Below, in pieces: positions 30,336 through 38,202 of a DNA stretch of 38,313 nt. The first letter of the stretch is position 1, and the number at the start of each line of letters is the position of its first letter. A model generated the notes under the pieces. The model did not search any database. It was not told where the DNA came from and saw only the letters and a program-made list of their open reading frames with translations. The stretch spans positions 1 through 38,313 of the forward strand of contig CAJUKL010000018.1 of assembly GCA_910587195.1 (NCBI GenBank), given 5' to 3'. The stretch comes from an uncultured Clostridia bacterium (GTDB taxonomy: Bacteria; Bacillota; Clostridia; Lachnospirales; Anaerotignaceae). Position numbers and translations under genes: made by a program.

Positions 30336-32774
30336 TTATACAACATTGACAGGATTCATTGTTAAATTTAACAATACATTCCATTTTTTTTCATACCATT
30401 TTTCACAGCAATAAAGTACAAACTTTTGCAAACGTTCCTCCTCCTGACATTTCACCAAAATACGCCAACGATATTCCTGACGAAATTTAGAAAGTGCTGC
30501 CGGAGTAGGACCTAACACTTCAAATTGCTTTTTACGATTATAATATAACATAATACTTGCTAAATACCCAGCACTTTCTATTACTTCTTTTTCATTTTTT
30601 CCAGAAAAAACAACTGTAAAAATATGAGCAAACGGCGGATATTGCATCAGTTGACGAATTTGCATTTCTTGTTTATAAAATGCGTTATAATCCTGTTTTG
30701 CAGCCAAAAGAATGCTATAATGTTCTGGCGAATACGTTTGTATAAACACCTCACCGGGTAATTCATCCCGTCCGGCTCTACCTGCCACTTGCGTAATAAG
30801 CTGAAAACTAATTTCACTTGCTCGGTAACTTGCCATATGGAGGGATAAATCTGCCGCTAAAATACCAACTACTGTAACATTTGGAAAGTCATGTCCTTTT
30901 GCAATCATCTGTGTACCAATTAAAATATCTGCTTTTCCCTTTCCAAACTGTTCCAATATTTTTTGATGGCTGTTTTTTGAAGTTGTAGTATCCAAATCCA
31001 TACGCAACACCCGTGCTTCTGGAAATATTTTTTTCACTTCCTGCTCTATCTTTTGTGTACCTGTGCCAAAATATTTAATATATTTTGAACCACACACCGG
31101 ACAAACAGATGGGCTTTTTATTCTTTTTCCGCAATAATGGCATACTAATTCTTTTTCTGCATCATGATAAGTATATGCCACATCACATTGGTCACACTTT
31201 ACAACAAATCCGCACTGTCTGCAAGACACAAATGTTGCATATCCTCTACGATTTAAAAACAAAATAGTTTGTCTTTTTTGTTCTATATTTTGCTTCATTG
31301 CTTCTAAAAGCTGTCGGCTAAATACAGAACGATTCCCCTCCTCTAATTCCCTACGCATATCAATAATAGACACATGAGGTAAATGACTTCCTTTTGTTCT
31401 TTTCTGTAAAGTCAAAAGGTGATATTGTCCTGTCATAGCTTTGTGATATGTCACTAAGTCTGGGGTAGCACTGCCCAACAAAAGCAAACAATTTGTCATG
31501 CGGCTTATTTCCTCAGCCACTTCCCTTGCATCATATTTTGGTGTGGTATCAGAGTGATAACTTCCTTCATGTTCTTCATCTATAATAATCATGCCTAAAT
31601 TTTCAAAGGGCATAAACAAAGCGGAACGGGGACCAATCATAATAGAAATTTCCTTTTCCTTTGCCATTTTCCATTGGTCATACCGCTCCCCATAGTTTAA
31701 TCTACTATGCGTTACAGAAACCTTTTCCCCAAAACGAGATAAAAAGCGTTCTACCATTTGTGGTGTTAAGGAAATTTCTGGAACCAATACAATCGCCTGT
31801 TGTCCTTTTTGCAACACCTTTTCTATCATCTGCATATAAATTTCTGTTTTTCCACTACCTGTAATTCCATGTAATAATACAGGTTTTTTTTCTTTTTGTT
31901 CCAATAATTGGATTAACTTATCCAAGGCTTTTTGTTGTTCTTCTGTTGGCAAAAATGCCTCTGTAGGTAATACATTTTTTTGAACAACTTGTCTTTTTTC
32001 TATTTTTTTAATCTGCTGCAACGCACCTTTTTTTAATAATGTTCGAATAGGGGAATCTGTTAAAAGCAATTTTTGTTTTAATTCATTTGCTGTCACTTGC
32101 TTACCATCGGATAAATATTCCATTATCTTTTTTTGTGCTAACATTTTTCCTTTCTTTTCAACATCTTCCCATACTTCTTTTACAACAGTACTATTATCAC
32201 TTAATGCATATACTATAATTTCTTTATCATAATTTTTTTGCTGGATATTTTGCTTTAAGCGAATCATTTCTTTTTCTTTTAATAATTGTATGGCATCTTG
32301 CACATTTTCTCCTAATTCTTCTTTGATTTCTTCTATGGTTGCAGTACCTTGTTTTTGTTTTAAAAAATCAAGCACCTTATTTTCTACAGAAGAAATAAAT
32401 ACATCCTTTTGTGTTTCTTTTGCAAGAAAAACTTGCCATTGAAATTTTGTTTTCATTCCTGCTGGCATCATAATTTGAAGGCATTGACTTAAAGTACAAA
32501 AATACTTTGTTTTCATCCATTTTGCAAGCATAATGCTTTGCTTTGTAAAAATAGGATTCCCTTCATCTAATACTTTGATAATGCTTTTTGTTTTTTGTAC
32601 AGTTGTCTGTTCTGCCAAATCAACCACATATCCTTCTGTGCTTTTGTTTGCCCTTCCAAAAGGAACAATCACACGGACTCCTATAGAAATGGGACAATAT
32701 TGTTGTGGTACAAAATAGTCAAATACCTTATCCACTTCTTTGTTTTTTAAACTTAAAATTACTTTTGCATACAT
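30336..32774 (-). CDS. priA: Primosomal protein N' (replication restart helicase PriA)
   Basis: PriA binds abandoned forks and reloads the replicative helicase. The 812-residue protein has the N-terminal DNA-binding domain (MYAKVILSLKNKEVDKVFDY-type start), Walker A GITGSGKT near residue 305 and Walker B DEEH. The zinc-binding region contains the paired cysteines CRQCGF, CDQCD, CHYCG and CPVCGS. The helicase end motif is VAGRAGR. GGAGGG lies 10 nt before the ATG. In B. subtilis coaBC sits between rpoZ and priA; it is absent here. Confidence 0.97.
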   Translation of the reverse strand: MYAKVILSLKNKEVDKVFDYFVPQQYCPISIGVRVIVPFGRANKSTEGYVVDLAEQTTVQKTKSIIKVLDEGNPIFTKQSIMLAKWMKTKYFCTLSQCLQIMMPAGMKTKFQWQVFLAKETQKDVFISSVENKVLDFLKQKQGTATIEEIKEELGENVQDAIQLLKEKEMIRLKQNIQQKNYDKEIIVYALSDNSTVVKEVWEDVEKKGKMLAQKKIMEYLSDGKQVTANELKQKLLLTDSPIRTLLKKGALQQIKKIEKRQVVQKNVLPTEAFLPTEEQQKALDKLIQLLEQKEKKPVLLHGITGSGKTEIYMQMIEKVLQKGQQAIVLVPEISLTPQMVERFLSRFGEKVSVTHSRLNYGERYDQWKMAKEKEISIMIGPRSALFMPFENLGMIIIDEEHEGSYHSDTTPKYDAREVAEEISRMTNCLLLLGSATPDLVTYHKAMTGQYHLLTLQKRTKGSHLPHVSIIDMRRELEEGNRSVFSRQLLEAMKQNIEQKRQTILFLNRRGYATFVSCRQCGFVVKCDQCDVAYTYHDAEKELVCHYCGKRIKSPSVCPVCGSKYIKYFGTGTQKIEQEVKKIFPEARVLRMDLDTTTSKNSHQKILEQFGKGKADILIGTQMIAKGHDFPNVTVVGILAADLSLHMASYRASEISFQLITQVAGRAGRDELPGEVFIQTYSPEHYSILLAAKQDYNAFYKQEMQIRQLMQYPPFAHIFTVVFSGKNEKEVIESAGYLASIMLYYNRKKQFEVLGPTPAALSKFRQEYRWRILVKCQEEERLQKFVLYCCEKWYEKKWNVLLNLTMNPVNVV

Positions 32775-32827
32775 TAAAAAATTGCCCTCCTTTCTATAGG
32801 ATAACCTTTTTTCTTTCAGATAGAGAA

Positions 32828-32851
32828 AGGGAAACTTTTATCAGCTTCCCT
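32828..32851 (-). other. Hairpin between rpoZ and priA
   Basis: An 8-bp stem with one G-T pair (AGGGAAAC 32828-32835, GCTTCCCT 32844-32851) has an 8-nt loop. On the minus strand a T/C-rich stretch follows but no clean T-run. It may be a weak terminator or attenuator in the 91-bp gap. Confidence 0.35.
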
Positions 32852-32865
32852 ATGAAAAAAAATAA

Positions 32866-33135
32866 TTATTCTTCCATACTTTCCCAATCTTCTACTTCTT
32901 TTTTAGAAGGGTCATTTTGTATAATTTTAATTTTTCCCTCTGCCAATTCATGCACCGCAATCGAAACAGAACGGTCAACTTTTGTTTTATCTGTTACCGG
33001 TTTTGCATGGTCTACTAATTGTCTAGCTCTTTTTGCTGCCGCAATCACAATAGTGTAACGGCTACCTACAACATTTTCTGAGTCTGCATCTTTATTTAAC
33101 ACTTCTAATAAATCTGTGTAAGATGGTCTTAACAT
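32866..33135 (-). CDS. rpoZ: DNA-directed RNA polymerase omega subunit
   Basis: Omega stabilises the beta' subunit of RNA polymerase. The 89-residue protein has the family core SRYTIVIAAAKRARQL near residues 25-40 and an acidic tail. AAAGGAG precedes the ATG, which overlaps the gmk stop by 7 nt. The yicC-remA-gmk-rpoZ order is standard. Confidence 0.95.
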   Translation of the reverse strand: MLRPSYTDLLEVLNKDADSENVVGSRYTIVIAAAKRARQLVDHAKPVTDKTKVDRSVSIAVHELAEGKIKIIQNDPSKKEVEDWESMEE

Positions 33136-33743
33136 AAAATCTCTCCTTTAAACTGTTGTTTTATTTCTAAATTTCTACTACTTTTCATGCTTTCTGCTTT
33201 TACAATGCTATCAATCGCTTTTGCAGCTTTTTCTACTGTGTCATTTATTACAATATAATCATATTGTGGAATAAATTCCATTTCTTCGATTGCTCTGTTC
33301 ATACGGCGGTCAATGGTTTGTTTATCTTCTGTGCCTCTTTCGGTCAATCTTTTTTGTAATTCTTTGGCATTTGGTGGTATCATAAAAATTAAAATACAAT
33401 CAGGATATATTTTTTTAATTTGTAAAGCACCTTGCACTTCAATCTCTAGGATAACATTTTTTTGTTCTGCCATTTGCTTAAGCACATACTTTTTAGGTGT
33501 ACCATAATAGTTTCCACAAAATTCTGCCCATTCTAATAATTCATTTTGCTGTTTCATGTTTTCAAATGTTTGTTTATCATAAAAATAATAATGGATTCCC
33601 TCCACTTCTCCCGGTCTTGGAGCACGTGTTGTGGCAGAAACAGACAAAGCAAAGCAATCTTGTTTCACTAATTCTTTTACAACCGTTCCTTTTCCCGAAC
33701 CAGAAGGCCCCGAAATAATCACCAACATTCCTTCTCTTTTCAT
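33129..33743 (-). CDS. gmk: Guanylate kinase
   Basis: Gmk converts GMP to GDP with ATP. The 204-residue protein has the P-loop GPSGSGKG near residue 12, the GMP-binding TTRAPRPGEVEG and IHYYFYDKQTF, and ERGTEDKQTIDRRM in the lid region. The ATG overlaps the remA stop as ATGA, with AAGGG 8 nt upstream. It also overlaps rpoZ downstream. Confidence 0.97.
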   Translation of the reverse strand: MKREGMLVIISGPSGSGKGTVVKELVKQDCFALSVSATTRAPRPGEVEGIHYYFYDKQTFENMKQQNELLEWAEFCGNYYGTPKKYVLKQMAEQKNVILEIEVQGALQIKKIYPDCILIFMIPPNAKELQKRLTERGTEDKQTIDRRMNRAIEEMEFIPQYDYIVINDTVEKAAKAIDSIVKAESMKSSRNLEIKQQFKGEILC

Positions 33744-34006
33744 TTCTTTTCCCTTTCTTCACTTTTAGTGTCCAATCTTCCCCCTATTGTTACTGGAACA
33801 TTGGGAGAAAGCACCACTTGTCCGGTATCCATCATAATAACACTTCTTGTTTTTCTACCATAAGTAGCATCAATCAAAATTCCTTTTTCTTTTGTTTCCT
33901 GCACAATTCTTTTAATTGGTGCGGAGTCTGGACTTAATATTGCAATAATACGATTTGCAGAAACCATATTGCCATACCCTATATTTAAAAATTGTATTCC
34001 ATCCAT
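33740..34006 (-). CDS. remA: RemA-family regulatory protein (DUF370)
   Basis: RemA is a DNA-binding regulator of biofilm matrix and osmoprotection genes in B. subtilis. The protein matches it over FLNIGYGNMVSANRI, SPDSAPIKRIVQE, LIDATYGRKTRSVI and the C-terminal turn. I chose the ATG at 34004-34006 (88 residues), 6 nt behind GGAG; the ATG four codons earlier overlaps the yicC stop and lacks a ribosome-binding site. It is coupled to gmk through ATGA. Many clostridia keep this gene for unknown purposes. Confidence 0.93.
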   Translation of the reverse strand: MDGIQFLNIGYGNMVSANRIIAILSPDSAPIKRIVQETKEKGILIDATYGRKTRSVIMMDTGQVVLSPNVPVTIGGRLDTKSEEREKK

Positions 34007-34017
34007 AACGTTCTCCA

Positions 34018-34896
34018 TTATTCTATATTTTGTATTTGCTCTCTTATTTTTTCAATTTCACTTTTCATTTCTATTGTTGTGCAGGTAATTTCTACATCAT
34101 TCGCCTTGGAAGCAATGGTATTTACTTCACGATTCATTTCTTGTACCAAAAAATCTAATTTTCTACCAATTTGTCCTCCTTTTTGCAGTATCTCCTGTAA
34201 CTGTATCATATGACTTTCTAATCTTGTTATTTCTTCGTCAATACAGCTTCTATCTGCAAATAAAGCCGTTTCCATTGCAAGGCGCTGCTCATCTATTTCC
34301 ACAGTAGAGAGCAATTCTTTGATTCTATTTTGCAATTTTTCTTTATAATCCATGACAACGATAGGACATCTTTGTTTTACTGTTTCTAACATTTGTTGAA
34401 TTTTTTCTCTTTTTTTGAGTATATCATTTACAAGAATCATTCCCTCTTTTTCACGCATTTCCACAAACTTTAAAAGTGCCTGTTCCAATGCCGGCAAAAG
34501 GGCTGTCCACAAAACATCTTCTTCACTTTCTGCTCTTTCCACAGTAATAATATCTGCAAAGCGTGCCACTAAATCCAATTTATGATTAGAAGAAATTTGA
34601 AATTTTTGTTCTAATTCATCTAATTTTTCTATATAAGCGATTGCCAACGGTTCATTTACTTTTACAATCACATTATCTATAGAAAATGATTCAAATGTAA
34701 CATAAATATCTGTTTTTCCTCTTGCAATTTCCTTCATCATTCTTTTACGGATAGCATCTTCCATACCATTCATAAAACGTGGCAACTTTATTGTAATATC
34801 ATTGTATCTATGATTTACAGCTTTTATTTCTACCACAAAATGGCAGTCATTTGCTGTATTTTCTCCTCGACCATAGCCTGTCATACTTCTTACCAT
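34018..34896 (-). CDS. yicC: YicC/YloC family endoribonuclease
   Basis: YicC-family proteins are ribonucleases linked to sRNA turnover in E. coli and conserved beside remA-gmk in Firmicutes (yloC). The 292-residue protein begins MVRSMTGYGRGE and has the conserved EIKAVNHRYNDI and the C-terminal GRKLDFLVQEMNREVNTI and KSEIEKIREQIQNIE. I chose the ATG at 34894-34896, 8 nt behind GAGG; a longer frame adds 11 unmatched residues. It leads the yicC-to-fmt run behind the promoter at 35003-35032. Confidence 0.94.
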   Translation of the reverse strand: MVRSMTGYGRGENTANDCHFVVEIKAVNHRYNDITIKLPRFMNGMEDAIRKRMMKEIARGKTDIYVTFESFSIDNVIVKVNEPLAIAYIEKLDELEQKFQISSNHKLDLVARFADIITVERAESEEDVLWTALLPALEQALLKFVEMREKEGMILVNDILKKREKIQQMLETVKQRCPIVVMDYKEKLQNRIKELLSTVEIDEQRLAMETALFADRSCIDEEITRLESHMIQLQEILQKGGQIGRKLDFLVQEMNREVNTIASKANDVEITCTTIEMKSEIEKIREQIQNIE

Positions 34897-35002
34897 ACTC
34901 CGAACCTCTTTTCTTTCAAACGCTTGCAAAAACAGACTTCTTTTTTGTACGGGTTCCTGTGGTATGCCGTCCGTTTTTACTTTTTATTCTTGAATCTTTC
35001 CT

Positions 35003-35032
35003 ATTATATAATATCAAGGTGCTTTTTATCAA
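35003..35032 (-). promoter_or_regulatory. Promoter of the yicC-remA-gmk-rpoZ operon
   Basis: On the minus strand TTGATA (35027-35032), 18 nt and TATAAT (35003-35008) give a good sigma-A promoter about 105 bp upstream of the yicC start, leaving a leader of about 100 nt. Confidence 0.7.
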
Positions 35033-35061
35033 GTGAAAAATTTGATTTCTTCTTTCATTAA

Positions 35062-35147
35062 GGTAACCGCATAAAAATTTTACCTCTCGCACACGCAATA
35101 GATTCTAAATTTTTTCTTTCTATAACAATATTTTTTATGCGGTTACC
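35062..35147. repeat. 16-bp perfect inverted repeat enclosing a relic of the intergenic repeat (R10)
   Basis: GGTAACCGCATAAAAA (35062-35077) and its exact complement (35132-35147) enclose 54 nt. The interior contains TTACCTCTCGCACACGCAA and TAGATTCTAAATTTT, which match the left-middle section of the class I repeat (compare 38260-38300). It lies between the divergent yicC and rqcH promoters. It has the form of a tiny element with terminal inverted repeats, or a long hairpin. With the two promoters it accounts for 34897-35236. Confidence 0.7.
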
Positions 35148-35168
35148 CTGTTCTTTAACAAAGATAAA

Positions 35169-35198
35169 TTGATAAAGAAACATTTTTTATGCTATACT
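35169..35198 (+). promoter_or_regulatory. Promoter of rqcH
   Basis: TTGATA (35169-35174), 18 nt and TATACT (35193-35198) lie about 40 bp upstream of the rqcH ATG. Confidence 0.7.
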
Positions 35199-35236
35199 AG
35201 CTAAAACTTTATTTTTAAACCAAAAGGAGAGATATT

Positions 35237-36997
35237 ATGGCACTTGACGGTATTACCATTTCAAGTATAACAGCAGAACTCAATCAAAAACTAATCGGTG
35301 GAAGAATTGACAAAATTTATCAACCCTTATCAGATGAAATTATATTTACTGTCAGAAGCATAGGAGAAAATTATAAGGTACTTATTTCTGCCAATTCCAG
35401 CCATCCCCGTATGCACATTACACAAATACAAAAAGATAATCCTATGACTCCTCCTATGTTTTGTATGGTGATGCGCAAATATATCGCTGGTGGAAAAATT
35501 ACAAAAATATATCAGCCAGATTTTGAAAGAATCATTATTTTAGAAGTAGAATCTATGAATGAATTAGGTGATATAACTGCCAAAAAATTGATACTGGAAA
35601 TGATGGGAAAGCACAGCAACTTTATTGTCACAGATGAAAACAACAAAATACTAGATGCTATCAAAAGAGTTTCTCATGACAAAAGTTCTGTTCGTGAAGT
35701 GCTTCCAGGAAAAGAATATACTGCTCCTCCTTCCCAAAATAAAGCAAATCCGCTTTCTTGCACAAAAGAGCATTTATTGGAACAGTTGCAAAAGCAGCCT
35801 GGTGCAAAAGTACAGGAAGTCTTATACAAAAGCTATACGGGAATTAGTCCCATTTTTGCTAGTGAAATTTGTTTTCGGGCAGGAATCGCACCTTCTTATT
35901 TTTGTGAGCAGTTAACAGAACAGGAAAAAGAAACTATTTTTACTGTTTTTTGTGATGTTTTAGCACAAATAAAACAACAACAATTTTGCTATTCTATTTA
36001 TTATGAAGCAGATAAAAATAAGTTATTAGATTTTAGTGTATTGGATATGAAACAATTTGCAGCATTTCCCAAACAGGAATATCAAAGCATTTCTGTCCTT
36101 TTAGAACAATTTTATGCAGAAAAGGATAATCTTTACCATGTACGCCAAAAATCACATGACATGCGCCGCATATTAGTTTCTAACATAGAACGTTGTGTCA
36201 AAAAGAAAGAGATTCAAAAAAAGACGGAAAAAGATGTTGCTGCAAAAGATAGCTGGAAAATAAAAGGAGAACTTTTGACAGCAAATATCTATGCCATTCC
36301 CAAAGGAATTACCACCTTTCGGACAGTCAATTTTTATGATACAGAATTAAAAGAAATCGAAATTGCCATTGACCCTACCAAAACACCCGCAGAAAATGCA
36401 CAAAAATATTTTAGTAAATATAACAAAGCAAAAAGAACATTGGCTGCTCTTGCTATTCAAAAAAAGCAAAATGAAGAAGAACTTGCTTATTTAGAAAGTA
36501 TTTTAAACGCTTTGGAAGCAGCAAAAGAAGAAGCCGACCTTGACGAAATTCGTATGGAATTAGCGGAACAAGGCTATATGAAACGGAAAACAGCAAAAAA
36601 GAATCGGGTACAAAAAAAAGCAAAACCATTGCACTATATTTCCTCTGATGGTTTTGATATTTATGTAGGAAAAAGCAATTTACAAAATGATGCTTTGACC
36701 TTACATTTTGCGGAAAGTCATGATATTTGGCTGCATACAAAAGAAATTCCCGGTTCTCATGTCATTATCAAAACAAACGGCGCTTCTGTTCCAGATACTA
36801 CTTTATTAGAAGCTGCAAATCTTTCTGCTTATTTTAGCAAAAGTCAAAATAGTTCTCAAGTACCAGTGGATTATACCCTTAGAAAATATGTTAAAAAACC
36901 AAACGGTGCAAAACCAGGTATGGTTATCTATGAAAAAAATAAAACCATTTATATTACGCCTGAGGAGGGAAAGATAAAAAAATTGGAAACAAAATAA
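35237..36997 (+). CDS. rqcH: Rqc2 homologue RqcH (NFACT protein)
   Basis: RqcH binds stalled 50S subunits and recruits tRNA(Ala) to add C-terminal alanine tails that mark nascent chains for degradation. The 586-residue protein has NFACT-N (1-about 170), HhH and coiled-coil middle regions (about 180-440, with a charged helix near 395-435), and the C-terminal NFACT-R domain with SSDGFDIYVGKSN, DIWLHTKEIPGSHVII and VDYTLRKYVKKPNG. AAAGGAGAG precedes the ATG. At the position of the Asp97-Arg98 pair of B. subtilis RqcH this protein has E97-R98 (DFERII), a conservative change. It was formerly annotated as fibronectin-binding protein. Confidence 0.95.
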   Translation: MALDGITISSITAELNQKLIGGRIDKIYQPLSDEIIFTVRSIGENYKVLISANSSHPRMHITQIQKDNPMTPPMFCMVMRKYIAGGKITKIYQPDFERIIILEVESMNELGDITAKKLILEMMGKHSNFIVTDENNKILDAIKRVSHDKSSVREVLPGKEYTAPPSQNKANPLSCTKEHLLEQLQKQPGAKVQEVLYKSYTGISPIFASEICFRAGIAPSYFCEQLTEQEKETIFTVFCDVLAQIKQQQFCYSIYYEADKNKLLDFSVLDMKQFAAFPKQEYQSISVLLEQFYAEKDNLYHVRQKSHDMRRILVSNIERCVKKKEIQKKTEKDVAAKDSWKIKGELLTANIYAIPKGITTFRTVNFYDTELKEIEIAIDPTKTPAENAQKYFSKYNKAKRTLAALAIQKKQNEEELAYLESILNALEAAKEEADLDEIRMELAEQGYMKRKTAKKNRVQKKAKPLHYISSDGFDIYVGKSNLQNDALTLHFAESHDIWLHTKEIPGSHVIIKTNGASVPDTTLLEAANLSAYFSKSQNSSQVPVDYTLRKYVKKPNGAKPGMVIYEKNKTIYITPEEGKIKKLETK

Positions 36998-36998
36998 A

Positions 36999-37087
36999 AA
37001 AAACCTTGAGAGCAATGATTTGATTTCTAAACAAATTATATTTCTTAGAAATTTACAGCAATACCCTATGCTCTCAAGGTTTTTATT
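36999..37087 (+). terminator. Long-armed terminator of rqcH
   Basis: The arms AAAAACCTTGAGAGCA (36999-37014) and TGCTCTCAAGGTTTTT (37069-37084) pair perfectly over 16 bp just past the rqcH stop. They enclose 54 nt containing an inner 8-bp stem (ATTTCTAA 37023-37030, TTAGAAAT 37045-37052). The 3' arm ends in a T-run. The CCTTGAGAGC core is shared with the dispersed repeats at 22152 and 38204, so the terminator may derive from that family. Confidence 0.7.
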
Positions 37088-37144
37088 TACGAAATATTTT
37101 TCTTACATAAATAATTTTATAAAAAATATGGTGAACAGAGCCTA

Positions 37145-37190
37145 GTTGCTTCCCATTGGGAAGCAACCTTAAAGTAGAGCTTTAAGGTTG
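37145..37190 (-). terminator. Two overlapping hairpins at the spo0A 3' end
   Basis: An 11-bp hairpin (37164-37174 with 37180-37190) contains the spo0A stop codon. A 10-bp hairpin with a 3-nt loop (GTTGCTTCCC 37145-37154, GGGAAGCAAC 37158-37167) follows. They share bases 37164-37167, so the two full stems exclude each other. A T-rich run comes only about 20 nt later on the minus strand, so this is not a textbook terminator. Confidence 0.5.
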
Positions 37191-37934
37191 TCGTACTCTG
37201 ATATATTCTGACATCGTTGCAATAAATTGGCTGTTGGTAGGTTTGACTTGAGAGTCATAGCCTGCCATTTCACAATAAACTTTTTTACCACTTCTTTTCC
37301 ATGCTGTTTCAACCGCATGTCGAATGGCTCTTTCTACTTTTCCTGCTGTTGTGTTATATTTTTTTGCAATATCGGGATATAATCCTTTTGTTACAGAAAA
37401 AATAGCACCTTCATTTTCTATTACCATAATGACCCCTTCTCTGATAAAATGATACCCCTTTATACTTGCTGTAATACTCATACTGTTTAACAATTTAGAA
37501 ATTATGTTTTCTAGTTCATTTCTTTTTTGTAATATTTTTGGTTCTATTTCTTGTGAAAGAGCAAAAATTTGCATCACTCTTTCTGTTACTATATTAAATT
37601 CTATTGGTTTCTCCATATAATAAAATGCGCCTAAATTCATAGCTCTTTTTACAGCACCATCTGTCCCGATAAAAGATAATATAATACGCACACTATTAAT
37701 TTCTCTTTTGTTCAATTCTCCTAAAAGCCAAAAACCATCTTTCTCCCCTAAAAGAATATCCATTAATACAATATCTGGTTTTTTAGTTTCCAGTTTTTCT
37801 AAGGCTTCTTCCCCATTATCTGCCATACCAACTACTTCTATGGCAATGTTCTTCTCTAATTCTTCTTTCATTTTTCTCATGTAACTCATGTCACTGTCTG
37901 CTAATAGTATTGTCTTTTTTGAAATATTTAGCAT
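37182..37934 (-). CDS. spo0A: Stage 0 sporulation response regulator Spo0A (divergent receiver)
   Basis: Spo0A is the master regulator of sporulation entry. The 250-residue protein has a receiver domain (about 6-125) with phospho-acceptor D59 in LMDILL and the EKP lysine near 109. The C-terminal DNA-binding domain has SIKGYHFIREGV, LYPDIAKKYNTTAGKVERAIRHA-type recognition residues (split for length) and KPTNSQFIA. The acid pocket is unusual: the usual Asp-Asp is Asp13-Ser14, followed by Asp15. The segment before KPTNSQ is also shorter than in B. subtilis. GAGAGG lies 10 nt before the ATG. spoIVB, the usual upstream neighbour, is not visible. It could be a paralogue rather than the main spo0A. 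Confidence 0.87.
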   Translation of the reverse strand: MLNISKKTILLADSDMSYMRKMKEELEKNIAIEVVGMADNGEEALEKLETKKPDIVLMDILLGEKDGFWLLGELNKREINSVRIILSFIGTDGAVKRAMNLGAFYYMEKPIEFNIVTERVMQIFALSQEIEPKILQKRNELENIISKLLNSMSITASIKGYHFIREGVIMVIENEGAIFSVTKGLYPDIAKKYNTTAGKVERAIRHAVETAWKRSGKKVYCEMAGYDSQVKPTNSQFIATMSEYIRVRQP

Positions 37935-38013
37935 ACAATCATTTCCTCTCTTTATCGTATTTTTAGCCCAAGTAAAAATGCAACAAAATGAGTACTTTCA
38001 CAAAATCTATTGT

Positions 38014-38042
38014 TGAGAAAGCATTCCCTTTCTCATTTTTTT
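38014..38042 (+). terminator. Terminator-like hairpin in the spo0A leader, plus-strand polarity
   Basis: An 8-bp stem (TGAGAAAG 38014-38021, CTTTCTCA 38028-38035) with a 6-nt loop is followed on the plus strand by seven T. No plus-strand gene is near, so it would stop antisense transcription. On the minus strand it is a hairpin in the spo0A leader, close to the expected transcription start. Confidence 0.4.
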
Positions 38043-38048
38043 ATACAT

Positions 38049-38120
38049 ATTATAATATTACAATAAAACCCAAAAAAGTTCATTATTTTCGCTTGAAAGT
38101 GTCATTTTTCTGCTTGAATG
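38049..38120 (-). promoter_or_regulatory. Candidate spo0A promoter with upstream 21-bp-spaced direct repeats
   Basis: A TATAAT (38049-38054, minus strand) has a non-consensus -35 (TTTTTT, 38072-38077). Directly upstream two related 24-nt segments (38076-38099 and 38097-38120) share the plus-strand cores GCTTGAA and TCATT at a 21-bp period, two turns of DNA. A weak -35 with tandem sites looks like an activator-dependent promoter. No clear 0A box (TGTCGAA) or sigma-H element was found. About 107 nt separate it from the start codon. Confidence 0.45.
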
Positions 38121-38202
38121 TTCCTTTTTTCGCATAATATAAATTATTTTGTTTAAACAATTTGTATTTTATTGTAAAAATTTGAACTTAAAAATAAAAA
38201 AG

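Noticed and set aside
30304..30384. Extended N-terminus for peptide deformylase (27 extra residues)
   Set aside because: It would overlap priA, lacks family similarity and a ribosome-binding site. The internal ATG at 30303 has both the expected sequence and spacing.
34916..35098. 60-codon minus-strand frame whose YNRKDSRI resembles a stretch encoded near 4330
   Set aside because: The match is short and arises from AT-rich intergenic DNA (a promoter here, a hairpin there). No ribosome-binding site is present.
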